A stretch of 64,000 nt of DNA from Micromonospora saelicesensis (GTDB lineage Bacteria; Actinomycetota; Actinomycetes; Mycobacteriales; Micromonosporaceae), in the NCBI RefSeq assembly GCF_900091575.1, contig NZ_FMCR01000002.1:229787-293786 (forward strand), read 5' to 3'. Positions 7,860-15,435 of this stretch are shown here, piece by piece. The stretch's first letter is position 1. Every line of letters begins with the position of its first letter. Position numbers and translations under genes: made by a program. The notes under the pieces were generated by a model. That model did not search any database and had not been told where the DNA came from. It saw only the letters and a list, made by a program, of their open reading frames with translations.

Positions 7860-8684
7860 TCAGCGCCCCCGGTGGCGGCCGAGCATCCCGGCGGCCAGCG
7901 GCGCGGCGTCCAGGTCACCGGCGGCGAGCCGGGCGGCGAGGGTACGGCGTACCAGCCGGTCGGCCAGCGCGGGCGCGTGCCGGCCGACGGCCATCTCCAG
8001 CCGGCCGCGTGCGGTGGTCGCCACGTCCCGGGGCGCCCGCCGGGCGGTGGCGGTCCGCAGTATCGCCGCGACCACCCCTTCGACGGGCTCGGGGCGCGAC
8101 ACCCCTTGCAGGGACAGCCCGGCCTCGGTGGTGCTGTCGTGGATCGGTGAGGCGACCATGCTCGGGTAGACGACGCTGACACCGACGTGGGTGCCCACCT
8201 CGTGGCGCAGCGCGTCGGCGTAGGCGACCAGGGCCCGTTTGCTCACCCCGTACGCGGCGGCGAGCGGCAGCGGCAGCACCGCCATCCGGCTGGCCACGAA
8301 GATCACCCGTCCGCGTGCGGTGAGCAGCGGGGGCAGCGCGGCGGCGGTGGTGCGCCAGGCGGCGAGCAGGTTGACCTCCAGTTGCCGGCGGACCACCTCG
8401 TCGGGTGGCAACTCGGCCGGCGCGGGACCACCGACCCCGGCGTTGTTGATCAGCAGATCGAGCCCGCCGAGCCGGTCGACGGCGGCCCGCACCGCCGCCG
8501 GTACGGCGTCCGGGTCGGTCAGGTCACAGCCCAGCACCGGCACGTCGTCGTCGGGACGGGCGTGCAGGTCGAGCCCCACCACCCGGGCGCCGGCCGCGCT
8601 CAGCGCGGCGCCGAGGTGGCGGCCGAAGGTCCCACTCGCCCCGGTGACCAGCACTCGCCGACCGGCAAGTGTTCGGCCGCTCAC
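7860..8684 (-). CDS. short-chain dehydrogenase/reductase (SDR)
   Basis: A 274-aa NAD(P)-dependent oxidoreductase. The Rossmann glycine motif is VTGASGTFGRHLG (about residues 12-24), NNAG is at about 84-87, and the catalytic Ser...Tyr-x-x-x-Lys is in VASRMAV...AAYGVSKRAL. Its GTG start (8684) overlaps the monooxygenase stop by 4 nt (GTGA), so the two are translationally coupled and probably act in sequence, e.g. ketone/alcohol interconversion around an oxygenation step. The C-terminal 50 residues are an extension beyond the usual 250-aa core. Confidence 0.85.
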   Translation of the reverse strand: MSGRTLAGRRVLVTGASGTFGRHLGAALSAAGARVVGLDLHARPDDDVPVLGCDLTDPDAVPAAVRAAVDRLGGLDLLINNAGVGGPAPAELPPDEVVRRQLEVNLLAAWRTTAAALPPLLTARGRVIFVASRMAVLPLPLAAAYGVSKRALVAYADALRHEVGTHVGVSVVYPSMVASPIHDSTTEAGLSLQGVSRPEPVEGVVAAILRTATARRAPRDVATTARGRLEMAVGRHAPALADRLVRRTLAARLAAGDLDAAPLAAGMLGRHRGR

Positions 8685-10021
8685 CGGGGTGCCCCCACCG
8701 AGGGTGCCGTGCCGGAGCGGGCGCGGCGGGTCCCGGCGGTCAACTCCCGAGCCAGCTCGGCCAGGTAGACGTCGAAGTCCACCCGCATCGCCGGGCGGCG
8801 CTGACCCCAGCGGGCGGTCGCGGCCCGCAGTTCGGCCCGGCACGCGGCGCGCTGTCGCTCCGGGTCAGGCAGCGCGTACCGGCCGGCGAGGTGCGCGGCG
8901 ATCAGCTTGGCCTGCGCCTCGACCAGGGGGAACGCCGAGCCGGTGGACTGCATCAACCCGACGAAGCTCAGCCCGGGGGCGTCGGGGTGGAACACGTGCC
9001 GGTACAACGGCAGGGTGTCGGCGCCTCCGGCGAGCAGCGCCGCGTCGAGGAACGGGACGTCCACGCGGTAGCCGGTGCACCAGATGATCAGATCGACGCT
9101 GTCGCTGCGGCCGTCGGTGAACTCCACCCGGTCGCCGTCGAGGGCGGCGACACCGGGTCGGGCCTCGACGTCACCGTGGGTCAGCCGCGACAGCAACCCG
9201 TCGGAGAGCGTCGGGTGGTCCTGCAGGAAGCCGTGCGTCGGTGCGGGCAGCCCGTAGCGGGCGGGGTTGCCGACGGTGGCGCTCAGCATCGTCTGGCTGA
9301 TGCGTTGGCGCAGACGCCACGGCAGCCGGCGGGCCAACGCCCCGTTGAGGGTGTCCGAGGGGCGCCCCAGCAGGTACTTCGGCACCACCCAGACGCCCCG
9401 GCGCAGCGACAGCAGGGTACGGGTGGCGGCGTACGACGCGTCGACGGCGATGTCCATCGCGGAGTTGCCGCCGCCGACGACCAGGACCCGCCGGCCGGCC
9501 AACTGCTCCGGACCCCGGTAGTCGTGGCTGTGGATCTGCTCGGCGGTGCAGGTGCCGGGGTAGCCGGGGTCGGGCAGCCGGGGCACCCGGTTGTGCCCGT
9601 TGGCGACGACCACGGCGTCGACGGTGACCTCGACCGGGCCGGTCGGGCCGCTGGCGGCCACCGTCCAGGTGCCGTTGGGATGCTGGGTGACCCGTTCAAC
9701 GGTGTGGCGCAGCCGGATGGTGTCGGCCAGACCGAAGCGCGTGGCGTAGTCGGCGAGGTAACCGGCGACACGACGGTGGTCGGGGTAGTCGGGCCAGTCG
9801 GTCGGCATCGGGTGGTCGGCGAACTGGGTGCGACCACGGCTGGTGTTGAGGTGCAGCGTGCGGTACGCGGGCGAGTCGGGTGCCCCGTACACCCAGAGGC
9901 CGCCGACCTGCTCGGCGGCTTCGAAGCCCACCGTCGGCACGTCGGCGTCGCGCAGTGCCTTGACCGCGGCGAGCCCGGCGGCGCCGGCCCCGATCACCGC
10001 CACCCGAGGTGGTACGCCCAT
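8681..10021 (-). CDS. flavin-containing monooxygenase (FMO/BVMO-like)
   Basis: A 446-aa FAD/NADPH enzyme. The N-terminal FAD site is VAVIGAGAAGLAA. The FMO region runs through NGHNRVPRLPDPGYPGTC to HSHDYRG. The NADPH site is VLVVGGGNSAMD, and the late conserved WCTGYRVDVPF resembles the family's ATG(Y) motif. It would oxygenate a nucleophilic heteroatom or ketone. Start at ATG 10021 is favoured by GGGGG 5 nt upstream and the conserved N-terminus; an in-frame ATG at 10033 is possible. An operator-like palindrome lies at 10036-10053, matching one at the TetR/MFS promoter, so the monooxygenase-SDR operon is probably controlled by the neighbouring TetR protein. Confidence 0.85.
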   Translation of the reverse strand: MGVPPRVAVIGAGAAGLAAVKALRDADVPTVGFEAAEQVGGLWVYGAPDSPAYRTLHLNTSRGRTQFADHPMPTDWPDYPDHRRVAGYLADYATRFGLADTIRLRHTVERVTQHPNGTWTVAASGPTGPVEVTVDAVVVANGHNRVPRLPDPGYPGTCTAEQIHSHDYRGPEQLAGRRVLVVGGGNSAMDIAVDASYAATRTLLSLRRGVWVVPKYLLGRPSDTLNGALARRLPWRLRQRISQTMLSATVGNPARYGLPAPTHGFLQDHPTLSDGLLSRLTHGDVEARPGVAALDGDRVEFTDGRSDSVDLIIWCTGYRVDVPFLDAALLAGGADTLPLYRHVFHPDAPGLSFVGLMQSTGSAFPLVEAQAKLIAAHLAGRYALPDPERQRAACRAELRAATARWGQRRPAMRVDFDVYLAELARELTAGTRRARSGTAPSVGAPR

Positions 10022-10035
10022 TGCCGCCCCCATTA

Positions 10036-10053
10036 ATCCAACGTCCGATGGAT
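10036..10053. promoter_or_regulatory. TetR operator candidate, monooxygenase promoter
   Basis: ATCCA-N8-TGGAT, an 18-bp inverted repeat, lies directly in front of the monooxygenase operon. A second copy with the same outer bases and the same inner C/G pair lies at 10746-10763 in the TetR/MFS divergent promoter. The shared pattern is ATCCAnC-N4-GnTGGAT. Confidence 0.65.
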
Positions 10054-10076
10054 AATCGTCGCGCGGCGGCGGCCCG

Positions 10077-10733
10077 TCAAGGGGTCGGTGATCCGTACAG
10101 CCCGTCGAGCAGGCGGTGTACGAACGCCCGGAACTCGCGCCGTTCCCGAGCGCCGGGCGCGCCCGCGGCCAGCGCCACCACGTGCCCGTGCGTCGCCCAC
10201 ACCAGACTGCGCACGGTGATGTGCGGGGTCGGCTCGGCGAGGGCGCCGGTCGCCGCGGCGGCGGTGAGCAGCTCCGCGACCAGCCGGTACAACGGGTCGG
10301 CGTAGCGCTGGTCGAGCTCGGCGTGCCGCTGCGGTTCCAACCAGCGGCGCAGCCACAGCGCGGTGGTCTCGGGGCGGTCCTCCAGGAAGTCGACGAAGAC
10401 GTCGACCAGCTCGTGCAGGGCCCGTCGCGCCGCGTCCGGACCGGCGTCGAGAGCGGTGCGGGCCTGCTCGGCGGCCTCGGTCAGCACGTCCCGCTCGGCG
10501 GCGAACACCCGGGCGAAGCACGCGTCGTAGAGCGCTGCCTTCGTACCCGTGTGGTGCGCGACAGTGGCGACGTCGACCCCGGCGGCGGCGGCGACCTCCC
10601 GCAGCCCGACGGCGTCGAAACCCCGCTCGGCGAAGAGCGCGGTCGCCGCGGTGAGCACCACCTCGCGGGTCGGCCGGGTCTCATCGCGGCGGGGCCGACC
10701 CGGGCGGCGGCGGGGCATGGTCATGGCCGCCAT
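10077..10733 (-). CDS. TetR-family transcriptional regulator
   Basis: A 218-aa repressor. A basic N-terminal arm (RRRPGRPRRD) precedes the TetR helix-turn-helix: ALFAERGFDAVGLREVAAAAGVDVATVAHHTGTKAALYDACF, about residues 30-70. The C-terminal ligand domain has no recognisable specificity. ATGs at 10733, 10724 and 10718 are possible; 10733 follows AGGGGCAG. It lies between the monooxygenase operon and the MFS gene. Identical-pattern palindromes at both promoters make it the likely common repressor of oxygenase, SDR, symporter and itself. Confidence 0.85.
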   Translation of the reverse strand: MAAMTMPRRRPGRPRRDETRPTREVVLTAATALFAERGFDAVGLREVAAAAGVDVATVAHHTGTKAALYDACFARVFAAERDVLTEAAEQARTALDAGPDAARRALHELVDVFVDFLEDRPETTALWLRRWLEPQRHAELDQRYADPLYRLVAELLTAAAATGALAEPTPHITVRSLVWATHGHVVALAAGAPGARERREFRAFVHRLLDGLYGSPTP

Positions 10734-10745
10734 TCTGCCCCTAGA

Positions 10746-10763
10746 ATCCAGCAACCGTTGGAT
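10746..10763. promoter_or_regulatory. TetR operator candidate, TetR/MFS divergent promoter
   Basis: An 18-bp inverted repeat of the form ATCCAnC-N4-GnTGGAT lies 13 nt before the TetR start and 19 nt before the MFS start. It is the partner of the site at 10036-10053, and would let TetR shut both divergent genes. Confidence 0.65.
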
Positions 10764-10781
10764 TGCGGAGAGGATGCGGCG

Positions 10782-12140
10782 ATGACCGGGCTGGACCGGC
10801 GGCCCGCGGCCGCCACCGACGCGACGCTGCCGCGCGGGCCCCTGGCGGGCTTCGCGGCCGGCTCGCTCGGCATGGGTGTCTGGGTGACCGTTCCCGGCCT
10901 GCTGCTGCTCTACTTCCTCACCGACGTGCTGGCCGTCGGGCCGTGGCTGGCCGGCCTGGCGCTGCTGCTGCCGAAGATCGCCGACGTGCTGCTGCACCCC
11001 TGGGTGGGGCACCGCGCCGACGTCGAGCAGACCCGACGCGGCAACCGTCGTCGCCTGCTGCTGCTCGGTTGCGCCCTGCCGGTCGCGTTCGCCGCGCTCT
11101 TCGCGGTGCCCGGCGGCCTGACCGGCGCGCCGGCCGCGGCGTGGGTGGCGGTGTTCTTCATCGCCGGCAACCTGCTCTTCGCCGCCTACCAGGTCCCCTA
11201 CCTGTCCACCCCGGCCGACCTGCGCATCGGCTACCACGAACGCACCCGGCTGATGGCGTTCCGGATGGTGGTGCTGACCCTGGGCATCCTGGTCTCCGGG
11301 CTGCTGGCCCCGCTGCTCACCGGCGGCGACGCCGCGACGCGGGGCGGCTACCAGCGGATGGGCGTGGTCCTGGCCGTGGGGATGCTGGTGGCCATGCTGG
11401 TCGGTGTCGCCGGCATCGCCCGGCTGCGCGGGTCCGCGCCGGCCAGCACCGCGTCCGGGCACGGCGGGTGGCGGGCGTTGCGCACGGCGCTGCGCGACAG
11501 GCAGTTCCGGTGGCTGGTCGCCGCGTACCTGGCGATGTCCACCACCACCCACCTGGTGCTCGCCGGGGTGCCCTATTACGCCGAGTACGAGCTGCGCGCC
11601 CCCGGCCTGACCACGGTGCTGGTGGCCGCGTTCGTGGCGCCGGCGCTGCTGGTCACCCCGGCCTGGCTGGTGGTGGCCCGACGCGTCGGCAAGCAGCGGG
11701 CGCTGCTCGGCGCGCAGGGCGCGTTCGCGATCGGCTCCCTGGTGCTGGCGGTGGGCCGGCCGGCCGGCCTGCCGGTGCTGGTCGCCGCGGTGGCGGTGCT
11801 CGGGTTCGCGTTCGCCGGCATGCAACTGCTGCCGTTCTCGATGCTGCCCGACGTGATCCGCGCCGCCAGCAACTCCGGCAGCACCGGGGCCGGTACCTAC
11901 ACCGGGGTGTGGACGGCCACCGAGGCCACCGGCGCGGCCCTGGGCCCCTACGCGTACGCGCTGTGCCTGACCGTTGGTGGTTTCGTGGCCTCGACGGCCG
12001 GTGAGTCGCCGGTGCAGCCGGACGCCGCGCTCACGGCGGTCCGCTACGGCTTCGGGTTGCTGCCGGCGGTGGCGATGCTCGCGGCGTTGCTGCTGCAACG
12101 CCGCTACACCCTGGACGCGACAGCCCGGGCGGCGAGCTGA
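10782..12140 (+). CDS. MFS symporter, GPH/MelB-like (MFS_2)
   Basis: A 452-aa membrane protein with about 12 transmembrane segments. LLYFLTDVLAVGPWLAGLALLLPKIADVLLHPWVGHRAD has the GPH layout (FLTDV...DxxxHPxxGxxxD), and loop 2-3 is basic. These carriers move sugars, glycosides or related organic solutes with H+ or Na+. The start ATG at 10782 follows GGAGAGG. Divergent from TetR and sharing its operator, it probably imports or exports the compound handled by the monooxygenase and SDR. Confidence 0.8.
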   Translation: MTGLDRRPAAATDATLPRGPLAGFAAGSLGMGVWVTVPGLLLLYFLTDVLAVGPWLAGLALLLPKIADVLLHPWVGHRADVEQTRRGNRRRLLLLGCALPVAFAALFAVPGGLTGAPAAAWVAVFFIAGNLLFAAYQVPYLSTPADLRIGYHERTRLMAFRMVVLTLGILVSGLLAPLLTGGDAATRGGYQRMGVVLAVGMLVAMLVGVAGIARLRGSAPASTASGHGGWRALRTALRDRQFRWLVAAYLAMSTTTHLVLAGVPYYAEYELRAPGLTTVLVAAFVAPALLVTPAWLVVARRVGKQRALLGAQGAFAIGSLVLAVGRPAGLPVLVAAVAVLGFAFAGMQLLPFSMLPDVIRAASNSGSTGAGTYTGVWTATEATGAALGPYAYALCLTVGGFVASTAGESPVQPDAALTAVRYGFGLLPAVAMLAALLLQRRYTLDATARAAS

Positions 12141-12166
12141 TCGGCCGGCACTAGACTTCGCCCTCG

Positions 12167-13321
12167 ATGGACGCCCAGCCCAGCACCACCGAGACCCGCC
12201 CGTGCGCCCACTGTGGAGCGCCGGTGCCGCAGCGTGTCGGCGCGGGTCGGCCGTTTCGCTACTGCCGCGACAACGACGGCGCCTGCCAGCGCGCCTCCCG
12301 CAACACTCGGATGCGGCACCGCAACGCTCCCGGTCTGCCCGGGCAGGTGGCCCGCACCTGGGAGGCGGTGGACCGACTCGACCAGATCGTCGAGACGTTG
12401 ACCGAGTCGCTGCACGCCGAGTTGTCCCCGGTGGGTGTGCAGCGGCAGCTCGCACAGGTCCGCGCGGAGGCCGCCACCGAGATCGCGGCGGCGCAGACCG
12501 AACGCGACGAGGCCCGCGACGACGCCGAGACCGCGGCGGCCGACGCGGCGCGCGCCCGCGAGCAGGCCCGCGAGGCCCGCGCCGAGGCCGACGACGCCCG
12601 CCAGCGCGCCGAACTGGCGCAGCGGCAGGCCACCGCCGCCGACGAGCGGGCGCGGCACGCCGAGACCGCCCGCGACCAGGCGCGCCACGACGCCAGCGCC
12701 GCCGAGGCGCTGCGCGCCCAGGCCGAGCGCGACCGCGACCAGGCCCGCGCCGAGGCGCGGGACCTGCGCACGGAGCGCGACGCCGAACGGCAGCGGGTGA
12801 CCGACCTGAGCGTGGAACGCGACGCGCTGCGCGCCGAGGCCGAACGGGCCAGCCGGGCCGCCGCCGAGGCGACCGAGCGGGCCGGGCGGTGGCAGGCCGA
12901 GGTGCAGGACGTCCGGCGCCAGATCGAGCGGTCCCGCGCCGACGCGGCGCGGACCCGCGCCGAGGCCGCCGACGCCGCCCGGGCGCGCGAGCAGGCCGAC
13001 CGGGCCCGCGACCGCGCCGAGGTCGCCGCCCGGCAGGCCGACGACGCCCGGCAGGAGGCCGCGGAGCTGGCCGCGCGGCTGCGCGCGGAGGTGGCGGCCC
13101 TGGCCGCCCAGCGCGACACGCTCACCGCCGAGCTGACCGTGGCCCGGCAGGCCGCGGCGACCGCCGAGGGTCACCGCACCGCCCTGACGGTACGACTCGA
13201 CGCCGCCGAGACCGACCGGGACCTGGCCCAGCGGCGGGTGGCGCAGCTCGGCGACCAGGTCAGTGACCTGGCGTTGGCGCTGGCCCGCCTCGGCGCCGCC
13301 GCTCCCGGCGACGCCACCTGA
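12167..13321 (+). CDS. zinc-ribbon-like N-terminus with long Ala/Arg/Glu coiled coil
   Basis: A 384-aa protein. Residues 13-40 carry a Cys13-x2-Cys16-x16-Cys33-x6-Cys40 arrangement that looks like a zinc finger. After a short globular region (to about 85) the rest, to residue 360, is an almost unbroken heptad-rich Ala/Arg/Asp/Glu coiled coil (repeated RAEA, RDQA, ARQ). The coiled coil is so GC-rich that several frames are open; this frame was chosen for the cysteine motif and amphipathic heptads. It starts 26 nt after the symporter stop but has no clear functional link to it. Coiled coils of this sort suggest a cytoskeletal or DNA-tethering role. Function unknown. Confidence 0.75.
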   Translation: MDAQPSTTETRPCAHCGAPVPQRVGAGRPFRYCRDNDGACQRASRNTRMRHRNAPGLPGQVARTWEAVDRLDQIVETLTESLHAELSPVGVQRQLAQVRAEAATEIAAAQTERDEARDDAETAAADAARAREQAREARAEADDARQRAELAQRQATAADERARHAETARDQARHDASAAEALRAQAERDRDQARAEARDLRTERDAERQRVTDLSVERDALRAEAERASRAAAEATERAGRWQAEVQDVRRQIERSRADAARTRAEAADAARAREQADRARDRAEVAARQADDARQEAAELAARLRAEVAALAAQRDTLTAELTVARQAAATAEGHRTALTVRLDAAETDRDLAQRRVAQLGDQVSDLALALARLGAAAPGDAT

Positions 13322-13483
13322 TGATCGTGGCGCAACCTTCGGTAGGCTCAGGCGGTTAACCTCCCCGGTGGCAGCGGACACACACCGTTGTCCCGACCCG
13401 CCTGGGGATCACCTCACCGGGTGAGCGTCCCGGCCGGCTACCCTTGGTCCCGGCCCACCCGTGGACGCCTCACGCCCTCGGGC

Positions 13484-13511
13484 GGGAATGGCTCGACGGG
13501 GACGCACCGTT
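13484..13511 (+). promoter_or_regulatory. SigR-type promoter candidate for rbpA
   Basis: GGGAAT at 13484-13489, then 19 nt, then GTT at 13509-13511. Streptomyces SigR (thiol-oxidative-stress sigma) promoters have GGGAAT, an 18-19 nt spacer and GTT, and rbpA is a known SigR target there. The element ends 41 nt before the rbpA start codon. The rest of 13322-13552 holds a small palindrome, CTCACCGGGTGAG (13413-13425), and no gene. Confidence 0.55.
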
Positions 13512-13552
13512 ACACCCAGAAGACCAGCACCACGAACGAGGGGAAGTCGATC

Positions 13553-13894
13553 ATGGGCGAGCGTATGCTGCGCGGAAGCCGCCTTGGCGCGGTGAGCTAT
13601 GAATCCGACCGCAACACGGAGCTCGCGCCGCGTCAGACCCGCGAGTACCTCTGCGCCAAGGGCCACCAGTTCGAGGTGCCGTTCGCCGTCGACGCCGAGG
13701 TCCCGACGACCTGGGAATGCAAGTTCGACGGCAGCGTCGCCCGACTCGTCGACGGCAACGAGCCGGAGCAGAAGAAGGCCAAGCCGCCGCGTACCCACTG
13801 GGACATGCTCCTGGAGCGGCGTTCCATCGCCGAGCTGGAGGACATCCTGGAGGAGCGCCTGCAGGAGGTTCGGACCCGCCGCGGCCGCGCCTGA
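13553..13894 (+). CDS. rbpA: RNA polymerase-binding protein RbpA
   Basis: A 113-aa actinobacteria-specific transcription factor that binds sigma-A-class factors and stabilises the open promoter complex. Residues 1-25 are the N-terminal tail (MLRGSRLGAVSYESDRN). Residues 30-70 are the core domain with REYLCAKGHQFEVPF and WECKFDG. The C-terminal sigma-interaction domain includes THWDMLLERRSIAELEDILEERL. The ATG at 13553 is preceded by GAGGGGAAG. The gene stands alone, with a SigR-type promoter candidate upstream and a long hairpin terminator downstream. The call is essentially certain. Confidence 0.97.
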   Translation: MGERMLRGSRLGAVSYESDRNTELAPRQTREYLCAKGHQFEVPFAVDAEVPTTWECKFDGSVARLVDGNEPEQKKAKPPRTHWDMLLERRSIAELEDILEERLQEVRTRRGRA

Positions 13895-13911
13895 GCCGCA
13901 CGACGCACGAT

Positions 13912-13947
13912 GACGGCGCCCCCGGGGTTTTCCCCGGGGGCGCCGTC
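13912..13947 (+). terminator. rbpA terminator hairpin
   Basis: A 16-bp perfect stem with a TTTT loop starts 17 nt after the rbpA stop. It has no U tract. It also serves the convergent fxsA gene ending at 13981. Confidence 0.85.
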
Positions 13948-13980
13948 GTGTCTGCCTTGAGCGCGGTAGGTGGCCTGGTC

Positions 13981-14499
13981 TCAGTGCCGACCGGGCTCGA
14001 CGATCTCGCCCTCGATGGCCCGACCGCCGTCGACCACCACCGGCTGTTCCGGCTGCGGGGTCGGCTGCGGCGCACCTTGGCGCACCCGCACCGTGCGGGG
14101 CCCGAACAGGTCACCGGCGACCATCGACGACACCCGCCGCTCGGTGGCGCGGCGCACCCCTGCGCGGGCCAGTCGACGCACCGGCGGCACCAGCAGCAGC
14201 AGCCCGACCACCCCGCTGACCAGGCCGGGCACCGCCAGCAACAGCGCACCGGCCAGCCCGACGAGCCCGTCGGTCACCTGCCCACCAGGGGGCTGCCCGG
14301 CCGCCGCCGAGGCGCGGAAACCACGCCAGGCGCGCATCCCCTCGCGGCGCAGCAGCACCAACCCCAGCAGGGACGCGGCGAACACCAGCAACACCGCCGC
14401 CCCGTACCCCAGCGCCCGCCCCACGCCGACGAACACCGCCAGCTCCAGCACCACCGCCAGCAACAGGGCCAACGGTACGAACCTCAGTCCTCGGCGCAT
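13981..14499 (-). CDS. fxsA: FxsA family membrane protein
   Basis: A 172-aa cytoplasmic-membrane protein with the FxsA layout: two N-terminal hydrophobic segments (LALLLAVVLELAVFVGVG, AAVLLVFAASLLGLVLL), the amphipathic REGMRAWRGF segment, and a second pair at about residues 78-108 (GLVGLAGALLLAVPGLVSG, LLLLVPPVRRLAR). The C-terminal 60 residues are polar with a PQPTPQPEQP stretch. In E. coli FxsA counters F-plasmid exclusion of phage T7; its role in actinobacteria is unknown. Downstream of ppm1 on the same strand, 92 nt away. Confidence 0.85.
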   Translation of the reverse strand: MRRGLRFVPLALLLAVVLELAVFVGVGRALGYGAAVLLVFAASLLGLVLLRREGMRAWRGFRASAAAGQPPGGQVTDGLVGLAGALLLAVPGLVSGVVGLLLLVPPVRRLARAGVRRATERRVSSMVAGDLFGPRTVRVRQGAPQPTPQPEQPVVVDGGRAIEGEIVEPGRH

Positions 14500-14591
14500 C
14501 TCACCTCATCGCCATTCCTGCGGACACCACGGACGTGTTCCACTCATCCAGCATGACACGGCCGCGCCCACGGTCACCGTGCCTGACCCGC

Positions 14592-15401
14592 TCACGGCCA
14601 CCGTGCCTGGCCGGTGGCGGTGCCGTGCAGGCCCCGGCGTACCGCCTGGCGCCGGTCGCGCACCCCCCAGGCGGTGATCCGCCACAGCGCCTCGGCCACG
14701 ATCTTCGGGCTCATCTTGCTGTCGCCGCGCTCCCGCTCGGCGAAGGTGATCGGCACCTCCACGATCCGCACCCCGGCCCGGTGCGCCAGCCGCGACAGCT
14801 CCACCTGGAACGAGTAGCCCTGCGAGGTCACCGAATCCAGGTCGATCGCGTCCAACGCGCTGATCCGGTACACCCGGTAACCGCCGGTGGCGTCCGAGAC
14901 GGGCATGCCCAGCGCCAGGCGCGCGTACAGGTTGCCGCCGCGCGACAGCAGCAGCCGCCGCAGCGGCCAGTTGAGCACCCGCGCGCCAGTGGTCCACCGG
15001 GAGCCGATCACCACGTCGGCGTCGCGGGCGGCGTCCAGCAACGCCGGCAGGTCCTCCGGGGCGTGCGAGCCGTCCGCGTCCATCTCCACGACCGCCTGGT
15101 AGCCACGCTCGCGCGCCCACCCGAACCCGGCCAGGTACGCCGCACCGAGGCCCTGCTTGCCCTGGCGGTGCAGCACCTGCACGTGCGCGTCGCCGTCGGC
15201 GAGGGCGTCGGCGATCGCGCCGGTGCCGTCGGGGCTGTTGTCGTCGGCGATGAGGATCTGCACCGCCGGGGCGGCCCGCCGGACCCGGCCCACGATCACG
15301 GCGATGTTGTCGGCCTCGTTGTAGGTGGGGATCACCACCAGCACCCGGCCCACCCCGGGCACCTCGTCCGCGCGTCGGATCGTATCGGTCGCCTGGATCA
15401 C
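14592..15401 (-). CDS. ppm1: polyprenol monophosphomannose synthase (GT2)
   Basis: A 269-aa family-2 glycosyltransferase that transfers mannose from GDP-mannose to polyprenyl phosphate, supplying lipid-linked mannose for lipoglycans and protein O-mannosylation. It shows VLVVIPTYNEADNI at the N-terminus, the ADDNSPDGTG nucleotide motif, and the metal-binding EMDADGSHAPEDLP (DxD) at about residues 100-113. It ends without membrane helices, as expected for the catalytic Ppm1 domain. The GTG at 15401 has GGAGG 4 nt upstream. The neighbouring lnt gene is 34 nt upstream. In mycobacteria Lnt and Ppm activities are linked or fused, so the pairing supports both calls. The 3' end carries a 24-nt tandem duplication (14569-14609). 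Confidence 0.92.
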   Translation of the reverse strand: MIQATDTIRRADEVPGVGRVLVVIPTYNEADNIAVIVGRVRRAAPAVQILIADDNSPDGTGAIADALADGDAHVQVLHRQGKQGLGAAYLAGFGWARERGYQAVVEMDADGSHAPEDLPALLDAARDADVVIGSRWTTGARVLNWPLRRLLLSRGGNLYARLALGMPVSDATGGYRVYRISALDAIDLDSVTSQGYSFQVELSRLAHRAGVRIVEVPITFAERERGDSKMSPKIVAEALWRITAWGVRDRRQAVRRGLHGTATGQARWP

Positions 15402-15435
15402 GGTTCCTCCGCTCCCGCCGGCGTACCGGCTGTTG

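Noticed and set aside
8669..10036. A 455-codon plus-strand frame opposite the monooxygenase
   Set aside because: Repetitive Gly/Arg/Val composition without motifs; the minus-strand protein has all FMO signatures.
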